Shown in pieces: positions 54,511 through 63,575 of a DNA stretch of 64,000 bases; the stretch's first letter is position 1; each line of letters opens with the position of its first letter. Below the pieces are notes generated by a model. That model worked only from the letters and a program-made list of their open reading frames with translations. It made no database searches and was not told where the DNA came from. The translations under genes were made by a program, and so were the position numbers. The DNA lies in assembly GCF_947501905.1 (NCBI RefSeq), contig NZ_CANMXL010000001.1, positions 1-64,000 on the forward strand, read 5' to 3'. This DNA comes from an uncultured Winogradskyella sp. GTDB taxonomy: Bacteria; Bacteroidota; Bacteroidia; Flavobacteriales; Flavobacteriaceae.

Positions 54511-54774
54511 ATGACAAACAACGATATATTTAAAAAACTTAGAGTCGCACATAAGCTTCGTGATGATGACATAGTAAATATTATGAAATTAGTAGACTTT
54601 AGAATCTCTAAAAGTGAGCTCAATGCCCTCTTTAGACGTGAAGACCACCCAAACTATATGGAATGTGGTGACCAAATTTTAAGAAACTTCTTAAATGCTT
54701 TAATTATTCATTTAAGAGGACCAATGCCAAAGAAAGGAGAACAACATAAACCAAAAAAAAAGAGCAACGATTAA
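54511..54774 (+). CDS. short DUF1456 (YehS-like) protein
   Basis: An 87-residue protein with the DUF1456 pattern: NNDIFKKLRVAHKLRDDDIV, then IMKLVDFRISKSELNALFR, REDHPNYMECGDQILRNFLNALI. YehS of E. coli has about 156 residues and two such units, so this protein carries only one plus a basic tail (PKKGEQHKPKKKSND). The tail and stop codon are encoded inside an intrinsic terminator hairpin, so the gene end appears complete rather than broken. The function of the family is unknown. Confidence 0.72.
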   Translation: MTNNDIFKKLRVAHKLRDDDIVNIMKLVDFRISKSELNALFRREDHPNYMECGDQILRNFLNALIIHLRGPMPKKGEQHKPKKKSND

Positions 54775-54788
54775 GTTGCTCTTTTTTT
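54755..54788. terminator. bidirectional terminator overlapping the DUF1456 gene end
   Basis: AGAGCAAC (54761-54768) pairs with GTTGCTCT (54775-54782), extended by an A-run before and a T-run after, around the loop GATTAA. The loop contains the last Asp codon and the stop codon of the DUF1456 gene. The A-run on the other strand makes it suitable for ending the sucC transcript as well. Confidence 0.8.
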
Positions 54789-54804
54789 GTTTAAAATTAT
54801 ATAT

Positions 54805-55995
54805 CTAAGATAACACTGCTTGTACTTTATCAGCAGCTTCCTGAAATTCAGTAGCACTTAATACATCCAAACCAGAATTATCAATTAACTCTTTTGCGAT
54901 ATCTGCATTAGTTCCTTGCAAACGTACTATAATTGGCACGTTAATGTTACCCATATTCTTGTATGCATCAATAACACCTTGAGCAACACGATCACAACGA
55001 ACGATACCTCCAAATATGTTAATCAAAATGGCTTTTACAGCTGGGTCTCTTAAAATAAGCTCAAAAGCAATTTCTACACGTGCAGCATCTGCTGTACCTC
55101 CAACATCCAAGAAGTTAGCTGGCTCACCTCCTGCTTGTTTAATTAAATCCATTGTAGCCATGGCTAAACCTGCGCCATTAACCATACAACCAACGTTTCC
55201 ATCAAGGTCAACATAATTTAATCCATGTTCTCCAGCTTCAACTTCTACTGGGTTTTCTTCACGTTTGTCTCTTAATTCTGCTAAATCTTTATGTCTAAAT
55301 AACGCATTACCATCTAAAGTTACTTTAGAATCTACTGCCATTATTTTGTCATCACTTGTTTTCAACACTGGGTTGATTTCAAATAATGAAGCATCCGATT
55401 TTACATAAGCCGTATATAATGCAGAAACAAATTTTGTCATTTCTTTAAAAGCTGCGCCTGACAATCCTAAATTAAAAGCTACACGACGCGCTTGAAAACC
55501 TAAAAGGCCTAAAGCTGGATCAACTTCTTCAGTAAAGATTAAATGTGGCGTTTCTTCTGCAACAGTTTCGATATCCATTCCTCCTTCAGTAGAATACATA
55601 ATCATATTTTTGCCTGTTGCTCTATTTAAAAGCACTGACATATAATATTCTTCTGGCTCATTATCACCTGGATAATACACATCTTCGGCAATTAAAACCT
55701 GATGTACACGCTTACCTTCTGCAGATGTCTGTGGTGTAACCAAATCCATACCTATGATTTGCCCAGCAATTTCTTCTACTTCTTGAAGATTTTTTGCAAG
55801 CTTTACGCCACCGCCTTTTCCTCGTCCACCGGCATGAACTTGCGCTTTTATAACATGCCATCCTGTTCCGGTTTCTTCAGTTAATTTTTTTGCAGCATCA
55901 ACAGCTTCTGAAGCAGTTTGTGCAACAATCCCGCGTTGGATACGTACTCCAAAACTGCTTAATAATTCTTTTCCTTGATATTCGTGTAGATTCAT
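54805..55995 (-). CDS. sucC: succinyl-CoA synthetase (ADP-forming) beta subunit
   Basis: It makes succinate and ATP or GTP from succinyl-CoA in the TCA cycle with the alpha subunit SucD. The protein is 396 residues, standard length, and begins [17 protein letters not shown], the family signature. The ATP-grasp part has [18 protein letters not shown], and FEINPVLK and VDSKVTLD are the metal-binding segments. The C-terminal part has [13 protein letters not shown] and [18 protein letters not shown]. sucD is not beside it, so the two subunits are encoded apart. A consensus promoter precedes it. Confidence 0.97.
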   Translation of the reverse strand: MNLHEYQGKELLSSFGVRIQRGIVAQTASEAVDAAKKLTEETGTGWHVIKAQVHAGGRGKGGGVKLAKNLQEVEEIAGQIIGMDLVTPQTSAEGKRVHQVLIAEDVYYPGDNEPEEYYMSVLLNRATGKNMIMYSTEGGMDIETVAEETPHLIFTEEVDPALGLLGFQARRVAFNLGLSGAAFKEMTKFVSALYTAYVKSDASLFEINPVLKTSDDKIMAVDSKVTLDGNALFRHKDLAELRDKREENPVEVEAGEHGLNYVDLDGNVGCMVNGAGLAMATMDLIKQAGGEPANFLDVGGTADAARVEIAFELILRDPAVKAILINIFGGIVRCDRVAQGVIDAYKNMGNINVPIIVRLQGTNADIAKELIDNSGLDVLSATEFQEAADKVQAVLS

Positions 55996-56021
55996 TTGTT
56001 ATCAGAAATTTATTCGTTGCG

Positions 56022-56051
56022 CAAAAATAAGGATAGTAAAACGTTTCTCAA
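56022..56051 (-). promoter_or_regulatory. promoter of sucC
   Basis: On the minus strand TTG (56051-56049), a 19-base spacer and TATTTTTG (56029-56022) match the Bacteroidota -33/-7 consensus exactly. The start codon is 26 bases downstream at 55995. Confidence 0.62.
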
Positions 56052-56103
56052 ATAGTTTTTGATTAAGATTTGACTATTGATAAATGACTTTTTTAATGCT
56101 GAG

Positions 56104-58467
56104 TTAATTGACAGTTATAATTTCAGAAATTAACGAATCAGAATTTACAACACCTTCCAAGTATATATTAACAGGCTGTCCAATATTTTGAATTTTCATA
56201 TTAATAAATCCATTTTCAACTTTAAGGTTAGGCTGCCAATCTATAGTACCATAATCTTTAAAAAATTGACTATTATTTGAGCCAAATCTCGGAGTATAAA
56301 ACTTTTTAGGCGTTGAAAAGGTCAATGGAATCTTATATTCTGTAAAAGCTATCTTAGATTTAACTTCAGGTCTTTTACTTGGGTCTGTATAAATCCTAAT
56401 AACGCCTGCACTAGCTCTGAGACCTTCTCCTATTCCTCCTCTATTAATCTCTACATAATCTACATTTCGCATACTAAATTCATTCAGAAAATTATAATCC
56501 ACGAGATATACTCCGTCTAAAAAAATCCTAGGTTCTTTAGTACCATTAATTGAAACTGGGCTTCTTGTCTCGATTCTAAATAATGAAATTCCTCCGGAAT
56601 TCTCTCCACGAATTTCTTTTGTTGTTTCTACAAGATAGCCGTGAGAGCTAATAAACTGAGCAAATGTTCTGTAACGGCGCTTCATCTTTTCATCGAATTC
56701 ATGTATCTTACCTATTGTTTTATTTTGTAGTTTTTCTATTCTTGTGTACTCTTTAATCTTCACAAGTTTTACCTCATCTAATTGTTGTACTTTATCTAAA
56801 CCTACAAGCGGTGTAATGTTATAACCTTGATTAGCTGCTTGATTGCCTTGCTCAATAGATATACTATTACTAATATTATTAAATTCAGGGATGCTATTTG
56901 TTGTAAAGTTCACAACAAGACTTGCCTCACCTACTTTTTTGTTTTTTTGTACTTGACCTATTCTCAATAACTCTCCGTCCATTGGGAAGAAACCAATTTT
57001 ATCTACAAAATCATTAGGTTTCACGTCTATTAACTCTGATTTTGTATTGTAGTTTGGGTAAACTAAGAACGTTTCTTCTCTTTTAGAATTTGACGATAAT
57101 TTATAATCAACTCCATACTCAAAATCGTAAGTCATTTCTGGTTGATTATTAAAAATAGTGTTCCAATCATATCTACTCCAACCCTGCGTTAAAAGTAGTT
57201 GGTCTAATTCTTTAATTTTCGTAGAATTAATATCATTAAAAAAATAATTTGCGTTTTCTATTGGACCTTTTAGATAAGGACTAAGCAAAATAGAAGAAAG
57301 GATATTGCTATTATGATTGTATGATTTTGTCTCTGCTGGCAATACCGATGCACTTAGGCTTTGTAATTTATCTTTAGAAATACTGTTTATTGCAATCTTA
57401 ATGTCTATACTATCTTTTTGTTTTTTAGCATCATAAGAGCTAGAAGATGAAATATTTAAGCCTTCAAAGTTAAAACTCATTCTTTCTGCAATAGCTTCTC
57501 CGCTACTATTGAAAAGTGTAAAAATATTGATACCAGGAAATAAATCTTTTTTAGAAAACTTAAATAATTGTGTTGGCTTGTCTTGAAAAAGAAAATCATA
57601 ACCAAGCATATCTACACTATTATGTATGGTTAGCTTAAATGGCTTATTAATTGCCTGGGCTAGAGTCTGAGTATTAGTTTTTACATAAACTTCTACATCT
57701 GAATCTGTTTCTTTTATCTGAAGTAAAAGACCTTGACTTTCGACAGTAGGAATCTTCACTTCGTATTTATTATTATTGTAATAATAGGTGGCTTTATATT
57801 TTGAAGCTGATTTTGGTGATACATTAAATATGTTTGTACCCAAATGATTAAGCTCGACCTCAGATAACTCTTTACCGTCCTCATATAATGTTACTCGCAA
57901 ATTTTTAACTGCCTTCCCTAAGCTATCTTTTGCTATTATACCAACTCTATTTGTTGTGTTTGCCAGTAAATGACCACTTTCAGGCAATAATTGCACATCA
58001 ATAAGATTATTTGTTTTTAATGGCTTATCAAACTCCTTTTCTTGGGGGTTAATAATCTTTATTTTAGACTCATGGTGCACATACTCATCTTGAAAATTTC
58101 TTGACCAATTAGTGTACGTTTTTAATGTATATTCTCCTGATGTAAAAGTACTATCTATTGCAAACTCGCCATTAGCAACACCATTAAAACCCATTATCAT
58201 TTTTTTCTTAATAGGCCTGTTCTCATTATCATAAAGTACACAATAAATATTAGCAGTTTTTGTTGAAAGCTCCATATTATCTTTTGAAAGAACATAGGTC
58301 TTGAACCAAATAGATTCGCCTGTAATAAATGTAGATTTATTAATATGCGAATAGATTTGCTCTCTGGTTAACTCAGCAAAATCCTCAAAGTTATCTTCGA
58401 TATCCTCAAAATCTGATTGAGCATTTACTAAAGTTATTGAAAAGAAAAAAAATAAAAATAGTCTCAT
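56104..58467 (-). CDS. MG2-domain protein with TonB plug-like C-terminus
   Basis: A 787-residue exported protein with a signal peptide (cleavage near LVNAQ-SD). The segment REQIYSHINKSTFITGESIW is the macroglobulin (MG2) start found in Bacteroidota surface proteins, followed by MG-like beta domains. LSPYLKGPIENANYFF and LLLTQGWSRYDW are landmarks of the same group. Near residues 670-720, IFLDGVYLVDYNFLNEFSMR and YVEINRGGIGEGLRASAGVIRIYT resemble a TonB-receptor plug. No beta-barrel follows; the protein ends about 65 residues later. It is the last gene of a three-gene operon, 3 bases after the preceding stop. Function is unknown; a periplasmic or surface partner role is inferred. Confidence 0.75.
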   Translation of the reverse strand: MRLFLFFFFSITLVNAQSDFEDIEDNFEDFAELTREQIYSHINKSTFITGESIWFKTYVLSKDNMELSTKTANIYCVLYDNENRPIKKKMIMGFNGVANGEFAIDSTFTSGEYTLKTYTNWSRNFQDEYVHHESKIKIINPQEKEFDKPLKTNNLIDVQLLPESGHLLANTTNRVGIIAKDSLGKAVKNLRVTLYEDGKELSEVELNHLGTNIFNVSPKSASKYKATYYYNNNKYEVKIPTVESQGLLLQIKETDSDVEVYVKTNTQTLAQAINKPFKLTIHNSVDMLGYDFLFQDKPTQLFKFSKKDLFPGINIFTLFNSSGEAIAERMSFNFEGLNISSSSSYDAKKQKDSIDIKIAINSISKDKLQSLSASVLPAETKSYNHNSNILSSILLSPYLKGPIENANYFFNDINSTKIKELDQLLLTQGWSRYDWNTIFNNQPEMTYDFEYGVDYKLSSNSKREETFLVYPNYNTKSELIDVKPNDFVDKIGFFPMDGELLRIGQVQKNKKVGEASLVVNFTTNSIPEFNNISNSISIEQGNQAANQGYNITPLVGLDKVQQLDEVKLVKIKEYTRIEKLQNKTIGKIHEFDEKMKRRYRTFAQFISSHGYLVETTKEIRGENSGGISLFRIETRSPVSINGTKEPRIFLDGVYLVDYNFLNEFSMRNVDYVEINRGGIGEGLRASAGVIRIYTDPSKRPEVKSKIAFTEYKIPLTFSTPKKFYTPRFGSNNSQFFKDYGTIDWQPNLKVENGFINMKIQNIGQPVNIYLEGVVNSDSLISEIITVN

Positions 58468-58470
58468 CTT

Positions 58471-59994
58471 TTATTTGCTTTTTAAAGGTGTATTTAACCA
58501 ATAGGTGCTTTCGTCTTTATTATTCACTTTTTCTGCCTCTGATAATGGGCTGTAATTATTAATTGTAGGTATATCGTATGGTATTTTCTTATCTACAAAA
58601 ACTTCTTGAACAAAATACTCTCTGTATTGAAAACCTTTAATTTCAGGCGCTTTAAACAGTTTTCTTTTAGATACGTCATAAATATTTTTTATGCGATGAG
58701 TAAATTGACTCATATCTGTTTTTTCATCTACATTAGGTAAACTCCAAGCTTTAATTTTTGCTTTGACTGTTACTGAGTCTATTAACTCTATAGTTTCTAC
58801 AAGTAGTTTCTTTTTATTAAACCTAAATTTAAAATCTTTCTTGTCTAATGTTGCTGTATCTATCTCGTTATTAAACTTTACATAGAATGCTTTTTCATTT
58901 AGATTAAAGTCTACGCCATCTAAATCAAATTTAAAAGCATCATTAACTACAAATTGATTATTAAACGTAATGTAATTTAGGTACATTAAATCATTTTTCT
59001 TTTTATACTCTATAGCCACCTCAAACAATGGATTCAATGAAGCTTTTTCGTATACAGCATAATTAAATTTATGTATTGCAAAATCTTCTTTTGAAATATA
59101 GATTTTCCCTTTTGCACGATGACTAGCTTTAGTAAGTGATTCTTTGGCTATAAAATTAATCTCATAAATAACTTCATCATTTAAATACACTTTCTTGATA
59201 TTTGTTATCTCATGATTATCTAGAAATTTCCTTTTAAAAACATAAACAAAAGAAAAACTTAGTTGTTCATAATTTCTTATTGGGTTATGAATATTAAGAA
59301 TACCCAACTCATTACCGCCTTGTCCAGAAAGTTTAGTATTACTATCTATATATTTTTTATTGCCATCATACGGTTGTAATAATGTAGAATCTCTGGGGAA
59401 ATCTCGATTTTCTAGATAGCTGTATAATACATTCTTATTCTTAGAATCCATCATGATATCTGTTTGAAAACCTGCGTCAAAAGATTCTATAATAGCTTCG
59501 TTGAGATTATAATACCTATTTGTTATTAATTGATAGTCTCTGTAGTAACCTACTGTAGAGTAAGAATTTGTTGGGTAATTAGTTGGAATCCTTTCTATTG
59601 CCTTTTTTACTATTTCTCTTGGGGGCATAAATTTATCACCATTAGTCTTAGAAGCATTAATCACCACTTGATCTAGTAATTCTATTTTTGGTATAAGAGA
59701 AATAATATTTTCTTTATTAATTAATAGAGTCTTTAATTCAACCTTTAAAGTTTTATAGCCAATGCTACTAATAATTAATACGTACTCTTCTTTTTTGTAT
59801 GAAAGTGGTATCCTAAAATCCCCATCAGCATTAGCTATTAAGCCAAAACTTTTATTTTCAATCTGAATGGTCGCGTATGCCACAGGAAACCCTGTTTCTT
59901 TATCTAATATTCTACATAGAATTTCCTTCTCGGCTTGAGCATAAGATAATATACTCATAAATAATAGTAGAAAAGATAATATATAACGCTTCAT
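58471..59994 (-). CDS. CarboxypepD_reg-like surface protein, paralogue A
   Basis: A 507-residue exported protein with a signal peptide (cleavage near SYAQA). The N-terminal domain (about 25-110) is a carboxypeptidase regulatory-like beta-sandwich: ILDKETGFPVAYATIQIENK, then GLIANADGDFRI and ISSIGYKTLKVEL. After it come a helix with MPPREIVKKAIERIPTNYPT and a long beta-rich part (GYYRDYQLITNRYYNLNEA, ELGILNIHNPIRNYEQLSFS) of unknown fold. No TonB plug or barrel is present. It lies 32 bases after its paralogue and 3 bases before the MG2/plug gene. Confidence 0.8.
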   Translation of the reverse strand: MKRYILSFLLLFMSILSYAQAEKEILCRILDKETGFPVAYATIQIENKSFGLIANADGDFRIPLSYKKEEYVLIISSIGYKTLKVELKTLLINKENIISLIPKIELLDQVVINASKTNGDKFMPPREIVKKAIERIPTNYPTNSYSTVGYYRDYQLITNRYYNLNEAIIESFDAGFQTDIMMDSKNKNVLYSYLENRDFPRDSTLLQPYDGNKKYIDSNTKLSGQGGNELGILNIHNPIRNYEQLSFSFVYVFKRKFLDNHEITNIKKVYLNDEVIYEINFIAKESLTKASHRAKGKIYISKEDFAIHKFNYAVYEKASLNPLFEVAIEYKKKNDLMYLNYITFNNQFVVNDAFKFDLDGVDFNLNEKAFYVKFNNEIDTATLDKKDFKFRFNKKKLLVETIELIDSVTVKAKIKAWSLPNVDEKTDMSQFTHRIKNIYDVSKRKLFKAPEIKGFQYREYFVQEVFVDKKIPYDIPTINNYSPLSEAEKVNNKDESTYWLNTPLKSK

Positions 59995-60026
59995 ATTAAA
60001 AACTTTGACGTGTCAATTTACTTAAT

Positions 60027-61637
60027 TTATTTTTCAGAATTCATTCTGCGTTTCTGTAATGGAGAATTGATAATGTAAGGTATTGTATTCAAAAGCTCAT
60101 TAACCTGAGTAACCTGCAATGGTTGACCTTTGGGTGCAAATTTTAAATTATTATTAAGTGTCTTACTTTGAAAGATTTCTTGAGTAAAAAATTCTCTAAA
60201 CTGATATCCTGTAACTGTTCTTGATTTGTATATGCTGCGTCCGTCAATATCTTTTACGCCTTTTATCTCAAAACTTAAATCGCTCATGTCTTTATCAAAT
60301 AATTCAGCCATAGACTTATCGAAATCATTTATTTGGATTTTTACATGTTTTGGACTCATTACTTTTACAGATTTAACTAGAACTTTTCTATCCTTAAGTC
60401 TTATCTTAAAATTTCTTCTTTTTATAGTATTTGTACCTAATTTGTTATTAAAGTAAACATTAAAACATTCTTCTTCCTGATTATACGTTACACTTTCGTC
60501 TTTAAAAATAAAGTCTTCACCAACAACAAATCTATTATTAAATGATATGTAATTAAGATACATTTTACCCTTAAAATGCTTGTATTCTATCTTTACATTA
60601 AATAATGGGTTTCTTTGCTTAAAATCATACATAGTGTATGTAAAACCATGTATAGCATAATCTTTTAAAGAAATTGAAATATGACCTTCTACTTTGAGCT
60701 TTTCAATTTTTTTTGCTCCCAATACTCGCTGTTGGACACCTTTACCTTGATTTGTTAGCGTTGTAAAAGAAATATTTACTATAGGGTTTTCTTTATCAAA
60801 TGTAAAACCCTCTTTCGAGAATTCATGATTTTTAATAAAGTCTTTATTAAGTTGATATACATAAGAAAAGCTATTTTTATTGTAATTTCGAATAGGATTA
60901 TGGACATTTAAAATACTTAACTCGTTCCCTCCAAAACTTAAAAGTTCAGCATTCTCTACATATTTGCTTTCTCCATCATATTTTTTTGAATAACGCTTAC
61001 TTGTCTTAAATTCCGCATTGGTTTTTAAAGAATAGAAAGCATTTTGGTTTTTAGCATTTTCTATTTTACTTGTAGATATTCCAGCATCAAATTGCTCTAA
61101 TATGCCTTCATTAAGATTAAAATACTCATCGTTAACCAGTTGATAATCTCTATAATAACCAATTACTGAAGATGGACTCTCGTTAAGGTTAGATGGGATA
61201 AGATTTATAGCCTTCTCAACAATTTCTTTACCTAAAATCTTCCTATTCTTTTTAATTAAGTTGTTTAAGCCTAATGATTTCTGTTTATTATTATTTGTTA
61301 CATTTAAAATCACGGCATCAAGTGACTCAGCCTGCGGGAACATTTTTATAACATTTAATTTACCAATTTTTAAAACTCTTGGGTTAATCTCTATTGAAGT
61401 ATAACCTAACGCAGTAATTATTATATCTGGAAGATTATTAATCTCAATATAGGGCAATCTAAACTGTCCATCATAATCAGCTACTAGACCTCGATTTGTT
61501 TCTTTAAAAGCTACAGTTGCAAAAGAAATTGGCTCATTAGTTTCAGCGTCTATCAATTCTACTAGAATTTCTTTTTGTGAAAATGATGAATAGCAAATTA
61601 TAAATAGAAAAGTTACAGATAATATTTTTTTAAGCAT
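60027..61637 (-). CDS. CarboxypepD_reg-like surface protein, paralogue B
   Basis: A 536-residue exported protein from the ATG at 61637, which gives a good signal peptide (MLKKILSVTFLFIICYSSFS). A GTG nine codons upstream (61664) is less likely. It has the same layout as paralogue A: regulatory-like domain (LIDAETNEPISFATVAFKET, GLVADYDGQFRL), then GYYRDYQLVNDEYFNLNEG and ELSILNVHNPIRNYNKNSFS. The two share the order of motifs throughout, with an extra linker in B (about 110-140). It is the first gene of the three-gene operon and is divergent from lysA. Confidence 0.8.
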   Translation of the reverse strand: MLKKILSVTFLFIICYSSFSQKEILVELIDAETNEPISFATVAFKETNRGLVADYDGQFRLPYIEINNLPDIIITALGYTSIEINPRVLKIGKLNVIKMFPQAESLDAVILNVTNNNKQKSLGLNNLIKKNRKILGKEIVEKAINLIPSNLNESPSSVIGYYRDYQLVNDEYFNLNEGILEQFDAGISTSKIENAKNQNAFYSLKTNAEFKTSKRYSKKYDGESKYVENAELLSFGGNELSILNVHNPIRNYNKNSFSYVYQLNKDFIKNHEFSKEGFTFDKENPIVNISFTTLTNQGKGVQQRVLGAKKIEKLKVEGHISISLKDYAIHGFTYTMYDFKQRNPLFNVKIEYKHFKGKMYLNYISFNNRFVVGEDFIFKDESVTYNQEEECFNVYFNNKLGTNTIKRRNFKIRLKDRKVLVKSVKVMSPKHVKIQINDFDKSMAELFDKDMSDLSFEIKGVKDIDGRSIYKSRTVTGYQFREFFTQEIFQSKTLNNNLKFAPKGQPLQVTQVNELLNTIPYIINSPLQKRRMNSEK

Positions 61638-61762
61638 ACTGAGGTTAGTTTTGAAAGAATTCACCTATAAATGTATCAAAAATCACACCAAAAAAACAAT
61701 GTTATATAATTAACAAATTGTTTTAAATATGATTTTTTATATTGAAAATGAGGCAGTAATTA

Positions 61763-61782
61763 TCCAAAAAAATACTTTTGGA
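61763..61782 (+). promoter_or_regulatory. lysA promoter box inside an inverted repeat
   Basis: TACTTTTG at 61773-61780 is an exact TAnnTTTG box 19 bases before the lysA start. It lies within TCCAAAA (61763-61769) and TTTTGGA (61776-61782), a perfect 7-bp inverted repeat with a 6-base spacer, which could be an operator covering the -7 region. Confidence 0.4.
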
Positions 61783-61799
61783 CAGATTAAGATAAAATA

Positions 61800-63002
61800 A
61801 TGAGAGAAGACCTTTTACAAATAGCGAATGAATTTGGCAGTCCAGTTTATGTTTATGATTCTAAAAAAATAGTAAAGCAATATGATAGACTAAAAAAGGC
61901 GTTTAGTAATGTAAAACAACTAAAGCTAAATTATGCTGCAAAAGCACTTTCAAATATTTCTATTCTTAAATTGTTTAATTCTCTTGGTTCTGGATTGGAC
62001 ACAGTATCCATTCAAGAAGTAAAATTAGGTCTAAAAGCTGGGTTTAATCCAGAATCTATAATCTTCACTCCAAATGGTGTTTCCTTAGAAGAAATTGAAG
62101 CTGTTGCTGAGCTAGGTGTACAAATAAACATTGATAATCTATCCATACTAGAACAGTTTGGAACAAAGCATCCAAATATCCCAGTATGTATTCGTATTAA
62201 TCCTCATGTCATGGCCGGCGGAAACACAAATATTTCTGTAGGACATATAGATAGTAAGTTTGGAATTTCAATTCACCAAATTCCGTTATTGCTGCGTATC
62301 GTTGAAAATACAAACATGAATATTAATGGTATACATATGCATACTGGTAGTGATATATTGGATATTGACGTATTCCTTTATGCCAGTGAAATATTATTTG
62401 AAACTGCAAAAAATTTCAAGAACCTAGATTTTATAGATTTTGGTTCTGGTTTTAAAGTCCCATACAAAACAGGAGATATAGAAACTAATATTGAAGAATT
62501 AGGAGAAAAATTATCGAAACGATTTAATGAATTTTGTACTAGCTATGGAAAAGAACTGACTCTTGCATTTGAGCCAGGGAAGTTTTTAGTGAGTGAAGCT
62601 GGAGTCTTCCTTGCAAAAGTAAATGTGGTAAAACAAACCACCTCAACTGTTTTTGCACAAATAGACTCTGGCTTTAACCATTTAATTAGACCTATGCTCT
62701 ATGGCTCCCAACATGAAATAGTAAACATCTCTAATCCTGAAGGTCGTGAACGTTTTTACTCTGTTGTTGGTTATATCTGTGAAACTGACACATTTGCAAA
62801 TAACCGACGTATATCAGAGATAAACGAAGGTGATATTCTCTGTTTTAAAAATGCTGGTGCATATTGTTTTACTATGGCAAGTAATTACAACTCGCGTTAC
62901 AGACCAGCGGAAGTTTTAATACATAATGACCAACCACATCTCATAAGAGAAAGAGAAACTTTTGAAGATATCCTAAACAATCAAGTTGAGATTAAAATTT
63001 AG
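61800..63002 (+). CDS. lysA: diaminopimelate decarboxylase
   Basis: It decarboxylates meso-diaminopimelate to lysine with PLP. The protein is 400 residues, standard length, with an alanine-racemase-type barrel and a C-terminal beta domain. The Schiff-base lysine is Lys48 in LNYAAKALSN. Other landmarks are GIHMHTGSDI, FIDFGSGFKVPY, LAFEPGKFLVSEAG (phosphate-binding region), and YICETDTFANNRRI with the Cys of the active site. Its stop codon overlaps the stop of the convergent DinB-like gene (shared bases 62999-63002). dapD lies in the same window but far away. Confidence 0.95.
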   Translation: MREDLLQIANEFGSPVYVYDSKKIVKQYDRLKKAFSNVKQLKLNYAAKALSNISILKLFNSLGSGLDTVSIQEVKLGLKAGFNPESIIFTPNGVSLEEIEAVAELGVQINIDNLSILEQFGTKHPNIPVCIRINPHVMAGGNTNISVGHIDSKFGISIHQIPLLLRIVENTNMNINGIHMHTGSDILDIDVFLYASEILFETAKNFKNLDFIDFGSGFKVPYKTGDIETNIEELGEKLSKRFNEFCTSYGKELTLAFEPGKFLVSEAGVFLAKVNVVKQTTSTVFAQIDSGFNHLIRPMLYGSQHEIVNISNPEGRERFYSVVGYICETDTFANNRRISEINEGDILCFKNAGAYCFTMASNYNSRYRPAEVLIHNDQPHLIRERETFEDILNNQVEIKI

Positions 63003-63574
63003 TTTCTAACTTTTCCTGTAAAATGATTCACCTTTGGATTAATAGGATTTCCTGATGCACGTCTGTAAGTTGCTATTTGTCCACAATGCCAAATAGCATC
63101 TGCTATAGGTCCATTAACTTGATTCCAAAACGGAATTTTTTGCTCACCAAAAATGATTTTAAATTCAGAGATATCATCACTTTGACGAAGAATATCTGCA
63201 GCGGTTTTTAAATTTTTAAGCGTTGCTACGCGTTTTTCTTCATAAGTCATTTCTTCCTTATCGCCTCTGGAATTAGGCTTCTTTAAAGTGGAATTGACAA
63301 TGATTTTTGATAAATCGTATATGTGATCTATAGTCTCAGCAGTAGAACGCCCGTCTTCATTTAATTTATAAGTTAAGTCTTTATCCGTAAGCTCATGAGA
63401 TGCCCAATAAAACCGAAACCCTAATCCATCCACCATACGAGCTGCCATTGTCCCAGCCGTAAATTCTTTTGAATATTCTGGCACCTCGTAGTATGGTATT
63501 TTCTCTTCTTTTTGTTCTTGTGAAAATGCTATGCAACTCATAAAAAGAGCTAAGAGGTAAATTGAATATTTCAT
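62999..63574 (-). CDS. secreted DinB-like protein
   Basis: A 191-residue protein with a signal peptide (cleavage near IAFSQ-EQ), followed by a helical bundle resembling the DinB/YfiT fold. TAETIDHIYDLSKI and IADAIWHCGQIATYRRASGN correspond to the His-containing helices that bind a metal in DinB proteins (usually ending HxxxHRGQ, here IWHCGQ). Most DinB-fold proteins are cytosolic thiol-dependent transferases, so export is notable. It starts one base after the M28 peptidase gene, so the two are probably read as one transcript. The activity is unknown. Confidence 0.65.
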   Translation of the reverse strand: MKYSIYLLALFMSCIAFSQEQKEEKIPYYEVPEYSKEFTAGTMAARMVDGLGFRFYWASHELTDKDLTYKLNEDGRSTAETIDHIYDLSKIIVNSTLKKPNSRGDKEEMTYEEKRVATLKNLKTAADILRQSDDISEFKIIFGEQKIPFWNQVNGPIADAIWHCGQIATYRRASGNPINPKVNHFTGKVRN

Positions 63575-63575
63575 G

